Assembly: GCF_014196055.1 (NCBI RefSeq)
Contig: NZ_JACICY010000016.1
Location: 1-48,304, forward strand
Direction of reading: 5' to 3'
Origin: Novosphingobium hassiacum
Lineage (GTDB): Bacteria; Pseudomonadota; Alphaproteobacteria; Sphingomonadales; Sphingomonadaceae
Length of the DNA stretch: 48,304 bases
The notes under the pieces were generated by a model, which was not told where the DNA came from, made no database searches, and saw only the letters and a list, made by a program, of their open reading frames with translations. Made by a program: the position numbers and the translations under genes. Every line of letters begins with the position of its first letter. The first letter of the stretch is position 1. This document shows positions 42,002 to 48,304 of the stretch, in pieces.

Positions 42002-44133
42002 ATCGCGACGATACAATCGGTCGGAGCTATCCGGTCTGGCAGAATATCCTGGCGACTGGCCTCACCTCGCTGCGAAGCCTGAACTGGAGCGGCCACAGCG
42101 CAGGCGCGTCGGTTGCCTATCGCCCCGACATCGACGGACTGCGCGCGGTCGCGGTGTTTGCCGTGGTGCTCTATCACGTCGGCATCGGACTGTTTCCTGG
42201 CGGCTTCGTCGGCGTCGACATCTTCTTCGTGATCTCGGGCTACCTGATAACATCGATTATCCTGCGCGAGATTGACGCCGGCCGGTTCAGCTTGTGGCAC
42301 TTCTATCAGCGCCGTATGCGCCGCATCTTTCCGGCACTTTTTGCGATGATGGCCATCACGATTGTGGTCGGCAGCGCAATACTGCTCCCGCTCGATTATC
42401 GCGCCTTGGGTGCCAGCACGATCGCAACGGCGCTGTTCTTCAGCAACTTCTACTTTGCCGGGAAGAGCGGCTATTTCGGTAGTGATGCGCACGAAGCGCC
42501 CTTGCTGCACACTTGGTCACTGGCGGTAGAAGAGCAGTTCTATATCGCTTTCCCGTTGCTGATGCTCATGGCCGCGCGGTGGGGCGGTCGTCAGCGGGTG
42601 ATGATCGTGACCGGTGCTGCGGTGTCGTTTCTGTTCGCAATGTGGCAGGTAGAAACCAAGCCAGCTCAGGCCTTCTACCTGCCATTTTCGCGCGCATGGG
42701 AATTTCTGGGCGGCGCGCTGCTGGCGACGGGCTGGCTGCCTGCAATTGCGTCGCGCGCCCTGTCGCAGATCGCTTCTGCAACGGGTGCGGCTTTGATAGG
42801 TTGGGCTGTCCTGGCGTTTTCCAGCGACACGCCGTTTCCCGGTGCTAGTGCCGCGATCCCTGTCTGCGGGGCCATGCTGCTAATCCATGCCGGACAAAGC
42901 GGGTCGCTGATGAGCCGCCTCCTCGCGCAGCCCACGATGGCATTCGCGGGGCGCATCTCCTATTCGCTGTACCTGTGGCACTGGCCCATCATCGTCTTCT
43001 GGCGCTACCGCACCGACGGGCAATGGCAACTGGCCGAGCAGGCACTGATCGTGGTCCTGTCAATCACGCTGGCCACGCTGTCCTGGGCCTTCATCGAAGA
43101 ACCATTCCGCCGTAAGCGCCTTGCTCGAGGGACCGCAACATTTGGCATTGCAGCGGTAACGATCGCGGTGGCTTGCGCTTCCGGAGCGGTGCTCTATCTG
43201 TCTAGCGGCCTGCCGCAAAGGGTTAAGCCTTCCGTGCTGGCCCTGGATTTCGCGACGCTGAGCATGGCACGGCTGCCCGGCCGGTGTACCGGCATCAACC
43301 CGGTTTTCGCCGGCTCACTGTGTCTCATCGGCGCCCAAGATGGCGGTCAGCCCGATTTTCTGTTGTGGGGTGATTCCCACGCACGCGCGCTGACGCCCGC
43401 CTTCGATGAAGCGGGCAAGGCACTTGGTCGATCAGGCCGCATCGCGTCCTATGCTGCATGCCCTACTCTGACGGGCATCGACCGGCTCGACCAGGCGCCC
43501 AACCATGATTGCAGTGCTTTCAACGAAGCGGTTTTCGACGCACTCGAGAAGACGCCGTCAGTGCGAACGGTTGTTCTCGTCTCACGCTGGGGCTTGTGTG
43601 CCAATTCTACGCGTACCGAGGGCGGCAAACCTTGCCAGCTCGGCCTCGATGGCCATGATACCCCGCTTTCGGCCAGCGAAGCCGAACTGTTTCGTTCAGG
43701 ACTTGAAACGACAGTCGCCCGACTGGTCGCGATGAAAAAGCAAGTGATCCTTGTTGGACCGATCCCCGAGTTTCGAAGCAACGTTCCCGAGACGCTTGCC
43801 CGCGCGCTGTTTTATCATCATCCACCAGCGCTGGACTTGTCGCGAGCCCAATATCTCAAGCGGCAATCGGTCGTATTCGCTGAGTTCCATAGTCTGCAAT
43901 CGCGATTTCCGGTTGAGGTCGTCTACCCCCACCTGGTGCTCTGTCGCACGGGCGAATGCGCCACGACCAACAAAGGTCGCTCTCTGTACGCCGATGACGA
44001 TCACCTTTCGCTCAGTGGCAGCATGATGCTGCGCGACTTTGCAGTCGAAGCACTTGGCCATAAGCGGATCACCAGTCGTGGCGGCGGAAAAAATCTCATA
44101 CATCGTGACGTTTACGGTCGTCCCGTCGACTGA
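41998..44133 (+). CDS. Acyltransferase-3/SGNH membrane protein (OafA-like)
   Basis: 711 residues, GTG start overlapping the transferase stop by 4 bp. The N-terminal acyltransferase-3 domain (about 42-400, ten or so membrane segments) has YRPDIDGLRAVAVFAVVLYH, GGFVGVDIFFVISGYLIT, RRMRRIFPALF and HTWSLAVEEQFY. The C-terminal SGNH hydrolase-like domain (about 450-700) starts with LLWGDSHARAL and ends with DDHLSLSGS, giving the Ser and Asp-x-x-His of the catalytic triad. It would move an acyl group, usually acetyl from cytoplasmic acetyl-CoA, across the membrane and onto the periplasmic polymer. It is the last gene of the plus-strand operon. Confidence 0.9.
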   Translation: MNRDDTIGRSYPVWQNILATGLTSLRSLNWSGHSAGASVAYRPDIDGLRAVAVFAVVLYHVGIGLFPGGFVGVDIFFVISGYLITSIILREIDAGRFSLWHFYQRRMRRIFPALFAMMAITIVVGSAILLPLDYRALGASTIATALFFSNFYFAGKSGYFGSDAHEAPLLHTWSLAVEEQFYIAFPLLMLMAARWGGRQRVMIVTGAAVSFLFAMWQVETKPAQAFYLPFSRAWEFLGGALLATGWLPAIASRALSQIASATGAALIGWAVLAFSSDTPFPGASAAIPVCGAMLLIHAGQSGSLMSRLLAQPTMAFAGRISYSLYLWHWPIIVFWRYRTDGQWQLAEQALIVVLSITLATLSWAFIEEPFRRKRLARGTATFGIAAVTIAVACASGAVLYLSSGLPQRVKPSVLALDFATLSMARLPGRCTGINPVFAGSLCLIGAQDGGQPDFLLWGDSHARALTPAFDEAGKALGRSGRIASYAACPTLTGIDRLDQAPNHDCSAFNEAVFDALEKTPSVRTVVLVSRWGLCANSTRTEGGKPCQLGLDGHDTPLSASEAELFRSGLETTVARLVAMKKQVILVGPIPEFRSNVPETLARALFYHHPPALDLSRAQYLKRQSVVFAEFHSLQSRFPVEVVYPHLVLCRTGECATTNKGRSLYADDDHLSLSGSMMLRDFAVEALGHKRITSRGGGKNLIHRDVYGRPVD

Positions 44134-44563
44134 CAGTCATCGTCGGGGATGTGTTAGCGAGCATCTTAATCGTGCAGAGATCGTCACGTAACACTAACCG
44201 CATAGTCGACGAGCTGCAAAGCAAGCTCAGGATAACTCGTTTTACCCGACGATTAAGTTGTACTCATTTCGGATAATCAAATTTACGGTCCAGAAATGTA
44301 GCGGATTTTTGCTTTCATTCGCTCGTGGTTCGAAATTTGTTCAACCCTGGCTGATGAGGCAAATCGTTGAATTATCGAAAAATTATGAAGCAAGCATTCA
44401 AAATGGATTTAATGGATTTAGCTAATTACCATGATTTCGTCCAACACAAGCGGTGTAGAATTTCTCGTCCGCAAACTGGGTGTATAATCAGACATAAGGT
44501 GATAAAATAGTTGGATTATATTGAGTGTAGGGTCAATATGAGCACATTGCTTGGGGGTGCTGA
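44134..44563. other. AT-rich intergenic region upstream of the FixL-type kinase
   Basis: About 430 bp without a supported gene, richer in A+T than the surroundings, with a tandem ATGGATTTA repeat near 44402-44420. It must contain the promoter of the fixLJ-type operon. No FNR/FixK-type TTGAT-N4-ATCAA site was found, and no obvious terminator for the acyltransferase gene. Confidence 0.4.
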
Positions 44564-46435
44564 GTGACCCACACTACTGTGAACGGCGACCTGTCCTCAC
44601 TTCTGCTGGAACACGTGCCGGCAGCTGCGGCATTGTTCGATCGAGACATGCGCTACCTGGCGTGGAACCGCCGCTGGCTTAGCGACTACCGATTGGATAC
44701 GCAGAACCTTGCCGGGAAATGGCACTACGATGTTTTCCCCGAGCTAAATGATCATCTGCGTGACATTCACCGTCGAGTGCTCTCCGGTGAGGTCCTCTCA
44801 AGCGACCTCGAGCAGTTCGATCGGGCCGACGGAAGTACCGACTGGGTCAACTGGGAGATGTCGCCATGGCACAACGACCGCGGTGAAATCGGCGGAGCGT
44901 TGCTCTTCACGCACGTTCTGCGTGAACCGCTGTTGTCGGGGCCGTGGCTGCGGTCGCTCCACAACGAACTAAACTTATTGGTCGACAGCACCTGGCGGCA
45001 CGCGATCTGCTTGCTTGATCGCGAAGGTCACGTCACGGTCTGGAACATCGGCGCTGAACGGCTGTATGGTTGGACTGCTGACGAGACGGTCGGCAAATCG
45101 CATGAGCTGCTATTCACCCACGAAGACCGGCAAGCCGGGCTTCCCCGCGAACAGCTTTCGCGGGCAATGAAAGAACAGATCGTCCGCGCCAGATCCTGGC
45201 GACTACGCAAGGATGGCAGCCGTTTCCTTGCGGACTGCACGATCAGCCTCGTCGTCGACCACAACCGCGAGATAGTTGGCTTTGGCAATGTGGTTCGCGA
45301 CACGACGGCAGATGCCGAGCGGATCAGTTTGATTATGGCGCGCGAGGCCCAGCTGCATTCCATTCTGGAAACCGTGCCCGATGCGATGATCACGATAAAC
45401 GAACAGGGCATCATCGAATCATTCAGCGCAACAGCAGCGGTCCTGTTCGGTTATGACGTGTCTGAAGTGCTCGGCCGCAACATAAGCATGCTGATGCCCG
45501 AACCCATCGCCGGGTGGCACGACCAATACCTGAGCCGCTATCGGTCAACTGGCGAACGCCGGATCATTGGCAAGATGCGCCGGTTGTTGGGACGCCGGAA
45601 AGACGGTTCGACTTTTCCACACGAGTTGTACGTCGGCGAAGCGTCAGGCGGTGGACGGCGAGTCTTCACCGGTTTCATCAGGGACATCACCAGTCGTGAA
45701 GTCGGTGCCGCAAAGCTACGTGAAGTCCAGTCCGAACTGATTCACATTTCTCGGGTGTCAGCCGTGGGAACGATGGCGACTGCACTGGCGCACGAACTCA
45801 ATCAGCCGCTCACCGCCATCGCCAACTATGTCCAATCCTGCGCTGCATTGGTGGAGTCGGGCAGCAACGTACCACCAACGCAAATCAGCGAAGCCCTTTC
45901 TCACGCAGCGCACGAAGCCCTGCGAGCGGGTGAGATCATTCACCGTATCCGCGATTTCGTAAGCAAAGGTGAACTTGAGCGCTCGATCATACAGGTTGCT
46001 GATCTGGTTTCTGAAGCTTGCGCGCTGGCGTCCTTTGGTTCGATGCACAGGAAACTGGAGTGCGTCGTGAGCCTGCCACCAGACCTGAGCCCCGTCATGG
46101 TTGATCGCGTCCAGATCCAGCAGGTTCTGTTCAACCTCATCAATAATGCAGCAGAAGCCACCAATGAGCTGGGCGAGATTCAAATTCGCGCGATGCAGGT
46201 CGGCCCCATCGTCAGGATTACAGTCGAAGACAATGGACCAGGCCTGCCTGAAGGGGGCGAAGAGGAAGTGTTCGAGCCGTTCATCAGCACCAAGACGACC
46301 GGGATGGGGCTCGGACTGGCGATATGCCGGACAATTATCGAGGCCCACGGCGGGCGACTATGGTGCGGGAATGCGGACCATGGAGGCGCGGCATTTCACT
46401 TTACGGTGCCGGTAGCGGAGAGAATAGATGAGTGA
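44564..46435 (+). CDS. fixL: FixL-type oxygen-sensing PAS histidine kinase
   Basis: 623 residues from a GTG with GGGGGT upstream. Three PAS domains (about 12-120, 135-250, 265-380) precede the HisKA and ATPase domains. The third PAS matches the FixL heme domain: His 319 in GWHDQYLSRY is the expected heme ligand (His 200 in Bradyrhizobium FixL), Arg 325 and Arg 339 match Arg 206 and Arg 220, and RRKDGSTFPHELYVGEA and VFTGFIRDITSRE follow. The phosphorylated residue is His 410 (ALAHELNQPLTA), with NLINNAAEA, EDNGPGLP and GMGLGLAICRTII for ATP. No membrane segment is seen, so it is probably soluble. It overlaps the FixJ gene by 8 bp. Oxygen binding should switch kinase activity. Confidence 0.88.
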   Translation: MTHTTVNGDLSSLLLEHVPAAAALFDRDMRYLAWNRRWLSDYRLDTQNLAGKWHYDVFPELNDHLRDIHRRVLSGEVLSSDLEQFDRADGSTDWVNWEMSPWHNDRGEIGGALLFTHVLREPLLSGPWLRSLHNELNLLVDSTWRHAICLLDREGHVTVWNIGAERLYGWTADETVGKSHELLFTHEDRQAGLPREQLSRAMKEQIVRARSWRLRKDGSRFLADCTISLVVDHNREIVGFGNVVRDTTADAERISLIMAREAQLHSILETVPDAMITINEQGIIESFSATAAVLFGYDVSEVLGRNISMLMPEPIAGWHDQYLSRYRSTGERRIIGKMRRLLGRRKDGSTFPHELYVGEASGGGRRVFTGFIRDITSREVGAAKLREVQSELIHISRVSAVGTMATALAHELNQPLTAIANYVQSCAALVESGSNVPPTQISEALSHAAHEALRAGEIIHRIRDFVSKGELERSIIQVADLVSEACALASFGSMHRKLECVVSLPPDLSPVMVDRVQIQQVLFNLINNAAEATNELGEIQIRAMQVGPIVRITVEDNGPGLPEGGEEEVFEPFISTKTTGMGLGLAICRTIIEAHGGRLWCGNADHGGAAFHFTVPVAERIDE

Positions 46436-47135
46436 CAAAGGTCTCGTCCATATCGTCGACGACGATGATACGGTCCGTCGTTCGCTCGATTTCCTCCTGA
46501 GCACGTCGGGCTATCGCGCGCTCCGCTGGACAGGCGGCGAGCAGTTTCTCAAGGGCGCGGACAATTCAGTTCCGGCGTGCGTGCTCCTCGACATCCGGAT
46601 GCCTGGCCTGGATGGGCTCGAGACACAGCGCAAGATGCCGGAATTGGGGTTCGACTTCCCCGTAATTGTCCTGACCGGTCATGGCGATGTGTCGACGGCG
46701 GTGGAAGCAATGCACGCAGGAGCTGCTGATTTCCTGTCGAAGCCCTTTGATCGCGAGCAATTGCTCAAATCTGTTGCGATCGCATTTCAGCAACTTGCCG
46801 ACCGTTCGATGGCAGATAAACGAAGCAGATGGGCCCAAGCTCAGATCGGCAAACTGACTGAACGCGAGCGCGTCGTCCTCGACGGACTCGCCTGTGGATT
46901 TCCAAATAAGACTATTGCTTATGATCTTGGGATAAGTTCCCGGACGGTCGAGGTCTACCGAGCCAATGTCATGACCAAGCTCGGCGTGACCAACTTTGCC
47001 GATGCCTTGCGCACTGCTTTTGCTGCAGGCTTGGGCTCCGCTGTCACCTGGCGCAAGATGCACCAGGTTCCAGGGGGAGGAGCACAACACAAACCGGTTG
47101 AACCGGCCAGGCGCCACCACAATGGCACTATTTGA
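46428..47135 (+). CDS. fixJ: FixJ-type response regulator
   Basis: 235 residues: receiver domain with acidic pair DDDD (11-14), phosphoacceptor Asp 55 (LLDIRMPG), Thr 83 and Lys 105 (LSKPFD), and a C-terminal LuxR-type helix-turn-helix (about 140-195: LTERERVVLDGLACGFPNKTIAYDLGISSRTVEVYRANVMTKLGV). It overlaps the FixL-type kinase by 8 bp and should be its partner. In rhizobia FixJ activates fixK and nif-related genes at low oxygen; here the targets are unknown. A tail of about 30 residues after the domain is longer than usual. The nearby polysaccharide operons are possible targets, by position only. Confidence 0.88.
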   Translation: MSDKGLVHIVDDDDTVRRSLDFLLSTSGYRALRWTGGEQFLKGADNSVPACVLLDIRMPGLDGLETQRKMPELGFDFPVIVLTGHGDVSTAVEAMHAGAADFLSKPFDREQLLKSVAIAFQQLADRSMADKRSRWAQAQIGKLTERERVVLDGLACGFPNKTIAYDLGISSRTVEVYRANVMTKLGVTNFADALRTAFAAGLGSAVTWRKMHQVPGGGAQHKPVEPARRHHNGTI

Positions 47136-47175
47136 TGCACGTGGAATGATCTGAAGCGGTTGTGCATCCTGTTTT
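47134..47175 (+). terminator. Possible terminator after fixJ
   Basis: GATGCAC (47134-47140) and GTGCATC (47162-47168) are perfect 7-bp arms separated by 21 bases and followed by CTGTTTTTC. The T run follows closely, but the loop is long and the first arm overlaps the stop codon, so this is a weak call. Confidence 0.35.
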
Positions 47176-47357
47176 TCAGGCTTGCTCCGGTAAATTGCTA
47201 ATGCACAGATGCTTTCCTGCGCTGCATCCTGCGACAGCAGGTGCTCGCGGTTGCCCCCGAACCCCCGTTGCCGTTAGAGCGCCTGCACATCCTGAGAAAA
47301 CAGTGCATGCAAATTTGTACCGGCACTTCTATTTAGTCTTCATCATACACTCAACCA

Positions 47358-47837
47358 ATGTCACCTCATATCTGCCTGCACAAATCAGGGAGCAAATCGA
47401 TCGTGCTTTACACTGCATCCTACGTCAGCGTTCCCACCACTTTTCACACAAGTCTGCCAAATGTATTTGAGAAAATTGCGCTTGTATCTATATCTCGAAA
47501 TTCAGGTTTAGACATTACCGGATTGTTGATTAGCACTTCGAAATATTATGCTCAATTTATCGAAGGACCCAGTAGCAGCATCGATGAAGTCATGGGCAGC
47601 ATCTGCTCCGACGCCCGCCATCGCGACATCACCATTGCTGGTAGTGCAACGCGAGAGCAACGACTGTTCCCCGGATGGCAGATGGCGCAATTTTCCGGCG
47701 AAAATTTCGCAAAGATCCAACTATCGCCGATTATGGAAGCTGTGCACCGTCGCAAGAGTTCCTCTTCGAAAAATGACATTGACCGCTTGTTCAAGCTGAT
47801 GGCCCGCGCCAATTTCCGGCGGCAGGCCCTAAAATAA
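47358..47837 (+). CDS. BLUF-domain blue-light photoreceptor, single domain
   Basis: 159 residues, with the BLUF fold covering about 14-110. The flavin-site residues are present: Tyr 18 (LYTAS), Asn 48 (SRNSGLDITGLL), Gln 66 (YAQFIEG) and Trp 107 (FPGWQM). After the BLUF domain there are about 50 residues, likely a C-terminal helical cap, and no output domain, so it is a short BLUF protein that would signal by binding a partner. It stands 220 bp after the fixJ gene and is not overlapped by it. Light-dependent regulation of neighbouring genes is possible but not shown. Confidence 0.87.
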   Translation: MSPHICLHKSGSKSIVLYTASYVSVPTTFHTSLPNVFEKIALVSISRNSGLDITGLLISTSKYYAQFIEGPSSSIDEVMGSICSDARHRDITIAGSATREQRLFPGWQMAQFSGENFAKIQLSPIMEAVHRRKSSSSKNDIDRLFKLMARANFRRQALK

Positions 47838-48095
47838 AAAGCAAATCATATTTGCTAATGCCGTCGTGGTCGGGTCGTGGAAACGTGCCTCTGCGGTACG
47901 GCGTCCCTGCTTGGTGAAGGCAGGCTAGGACTGCGTTTAGCTACATTCTCCTTCGCTGCGCTTTCGTATTAGTCCCGAGTTCACCGCGCAAGTTTACGGG
48001 CTATCGGTTACGTCAGGCCTTATCGCATCCGCATTGTCAGGTGATCACGGATCACGCTCCCCACCCGCAACACCGGGGCCTAGCAGGAGCTTTGA
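47838..48095. promoter_or_regulatory. Intergenic region upstream of the quinone reductase gene
   Basis: About 260 bp without a gene. It contains GCAAAT-CAT-ATTTGC at 47841-47855, directly after the BLUF stop, and GTGATC-ACG-GATCAC at 48041-48055, about 40 bp before the next start. The second is well placed for an operator on the promoter of the quinone reductase gene. Confidence 0.4.
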
Positions 48096-48304
48096 ATGGT
48101 ATCCCCACCCGCCGTCGATCATATGGTCGTCCTGACGCATCCATCGGCTCGCAGTTTCTGCAGGAGCGTGGCGCGCCGCTGGCAGGCGCGTGCGCGCAGG
48201 CATAACCAAGTCTGCGAAGTGCGCGATCTCTATCACGACTGCTTCGATCCCGTCCTGAAAGCCAACGAACAACCCGGAAAGCCCGGATTTTCTCCCGCAT
48301 CCAC
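48096..48304 (+). CDS. Flavodoxin-fold NAD(P)H:quinone oxidoreductase, partial at the window end
   Basis: An open frame of 69 codons runs from the ATG at 48096 to the end of the window with no stop. AGGAG lies 7 bp upstream of it. The early segment MVVLTHPSARSFCRSVARRW and then VRDLYHDCFDPVLKANEQP match the start of the NQO1/MdaB/KefF-like flavodoxin-fold family, where DLY and FDPVL near residue 50 are characteristic. The full protein should be about 200 residues and use FMN or FAD to reduce quinones. The GTGATC inverted repeat upstream may control it. A KefF-type ancillary protein is an alternative. Confidence 0.7.
   Translation, partial: MVSPPAVDHMVVLTHPSARSFCRSVARRWQARARRHNQVCEVRDLYHDCFDPVLKANEQPGKPGFSPAS

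Noticed and set aside
44521..44536. TTGA-N8-TCAA just before the FixL-type gene, considered as an FNR/FixK box
   Set aside because: FNR/FixK sites have a 6-base spacing between TTGA and TCAA, so the spacing is wrong, and it is too close to the start codon.
47160..47430. Recurring TGCATCCT-like words between fixJ and the BLUF gene
   Set aside because: Three or four loose copies with uneven spacing and no pairing; probably chance.
1..48304. CRISPR arrays, rRNA genes and prophage structural genes
   Set aside because: No regularly spaced repeats, no rRNA-like sequence and no capsid, tail or terminase motifs were seen.

Overview
The window looks like chromosomal DNA of a GC-rich alphaproteobacterium, most likely a sphingomonad (Novosphingobium/Sphingobium type). 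This is inferred from the plasmid-type module on the left (strawberry-notch helicase/methylase, DUF6117, ParB, DUF932), the tRNA-Thr integration site, the FixLJ pair and the codon use. I ran no database search, so names rest on motifs and family knowledge.

Region 1 (1-8637) is the right end of an integrated mobile island. All its genes are on the minus strand: a truncated strawberry-notch-type protein, a DUF6117 protein, a long ParB, a DUF932 protein, an antitoxin, a RelE/HigB-type toxin and a tyrosine integrase. A 3' fragment of tRNA-Thr (8592-8637) just outside the integrase is the probable right attachment site. At the far left a second mobile element, whose end is a 26-bp perfect palindrome, has cut the helicase gene. 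The parB and DUF932 genes share a duplicated, foldable 5' leader.

Region 2 (8700-10264) is a complete IS3-family element of 1565 bp with imperfect terminal repeats. Its first frame carries an in-frame stop inside a small palindromic insertion.

Region 3 (10673-44133) is a large Wzx/Wzy-type extracellular polysaccharide locus. Precursor genes make UDP-glucuronate (UDP-glucose dehydrogenase), UDP-galacturonate (4-epimerase) and probably a UDP-4-amino-4,6-dideoxy-HexNAc (WbpM/PglF-type dehydratase plus DegT aminotransferase). A PglC/WcaJ-type phosphoglycosyl transferase would start the chain; four family-4-like glycosyltransferases extend it; Wzx and Wzy export and polymerise it; Wza, a Wzc-type kinase and an outer-membrane barrel secrete it. 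Tailoring genes are two different sulfotransferases, an acyltransferase-3/SGNH protein, a PIG-L deacetylase and a formyltransferase. Three secreted pectate-lyase-fold proteins sit inside the locus, two as a near-identical tandem pair. Together these suggest a sulfated, acylated, uronic-acid-rich polymer with its own dedicated lyases. A metallophosphoesterase, an ATP-grasp protein and a short-chain epimerase, tightly coupled to the initiating transferase, have no obvious place in a standard pathway. An orphan NarL-type regulator with an altered receiver lies beside the UDP-glucose dehydrogenase.

Region 4 (44564-48304) is sensory: a FixL-type heme-PAS histidine kinase overlapping its FixJ regulator, then a short BLUF blue-light photoreceptor and the start of a flavodoxin-fold quinone reductase that runs off the window. 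Oxygen and light sensing next to the polysaccharide locus may regulate it, but no operator directly shows this.
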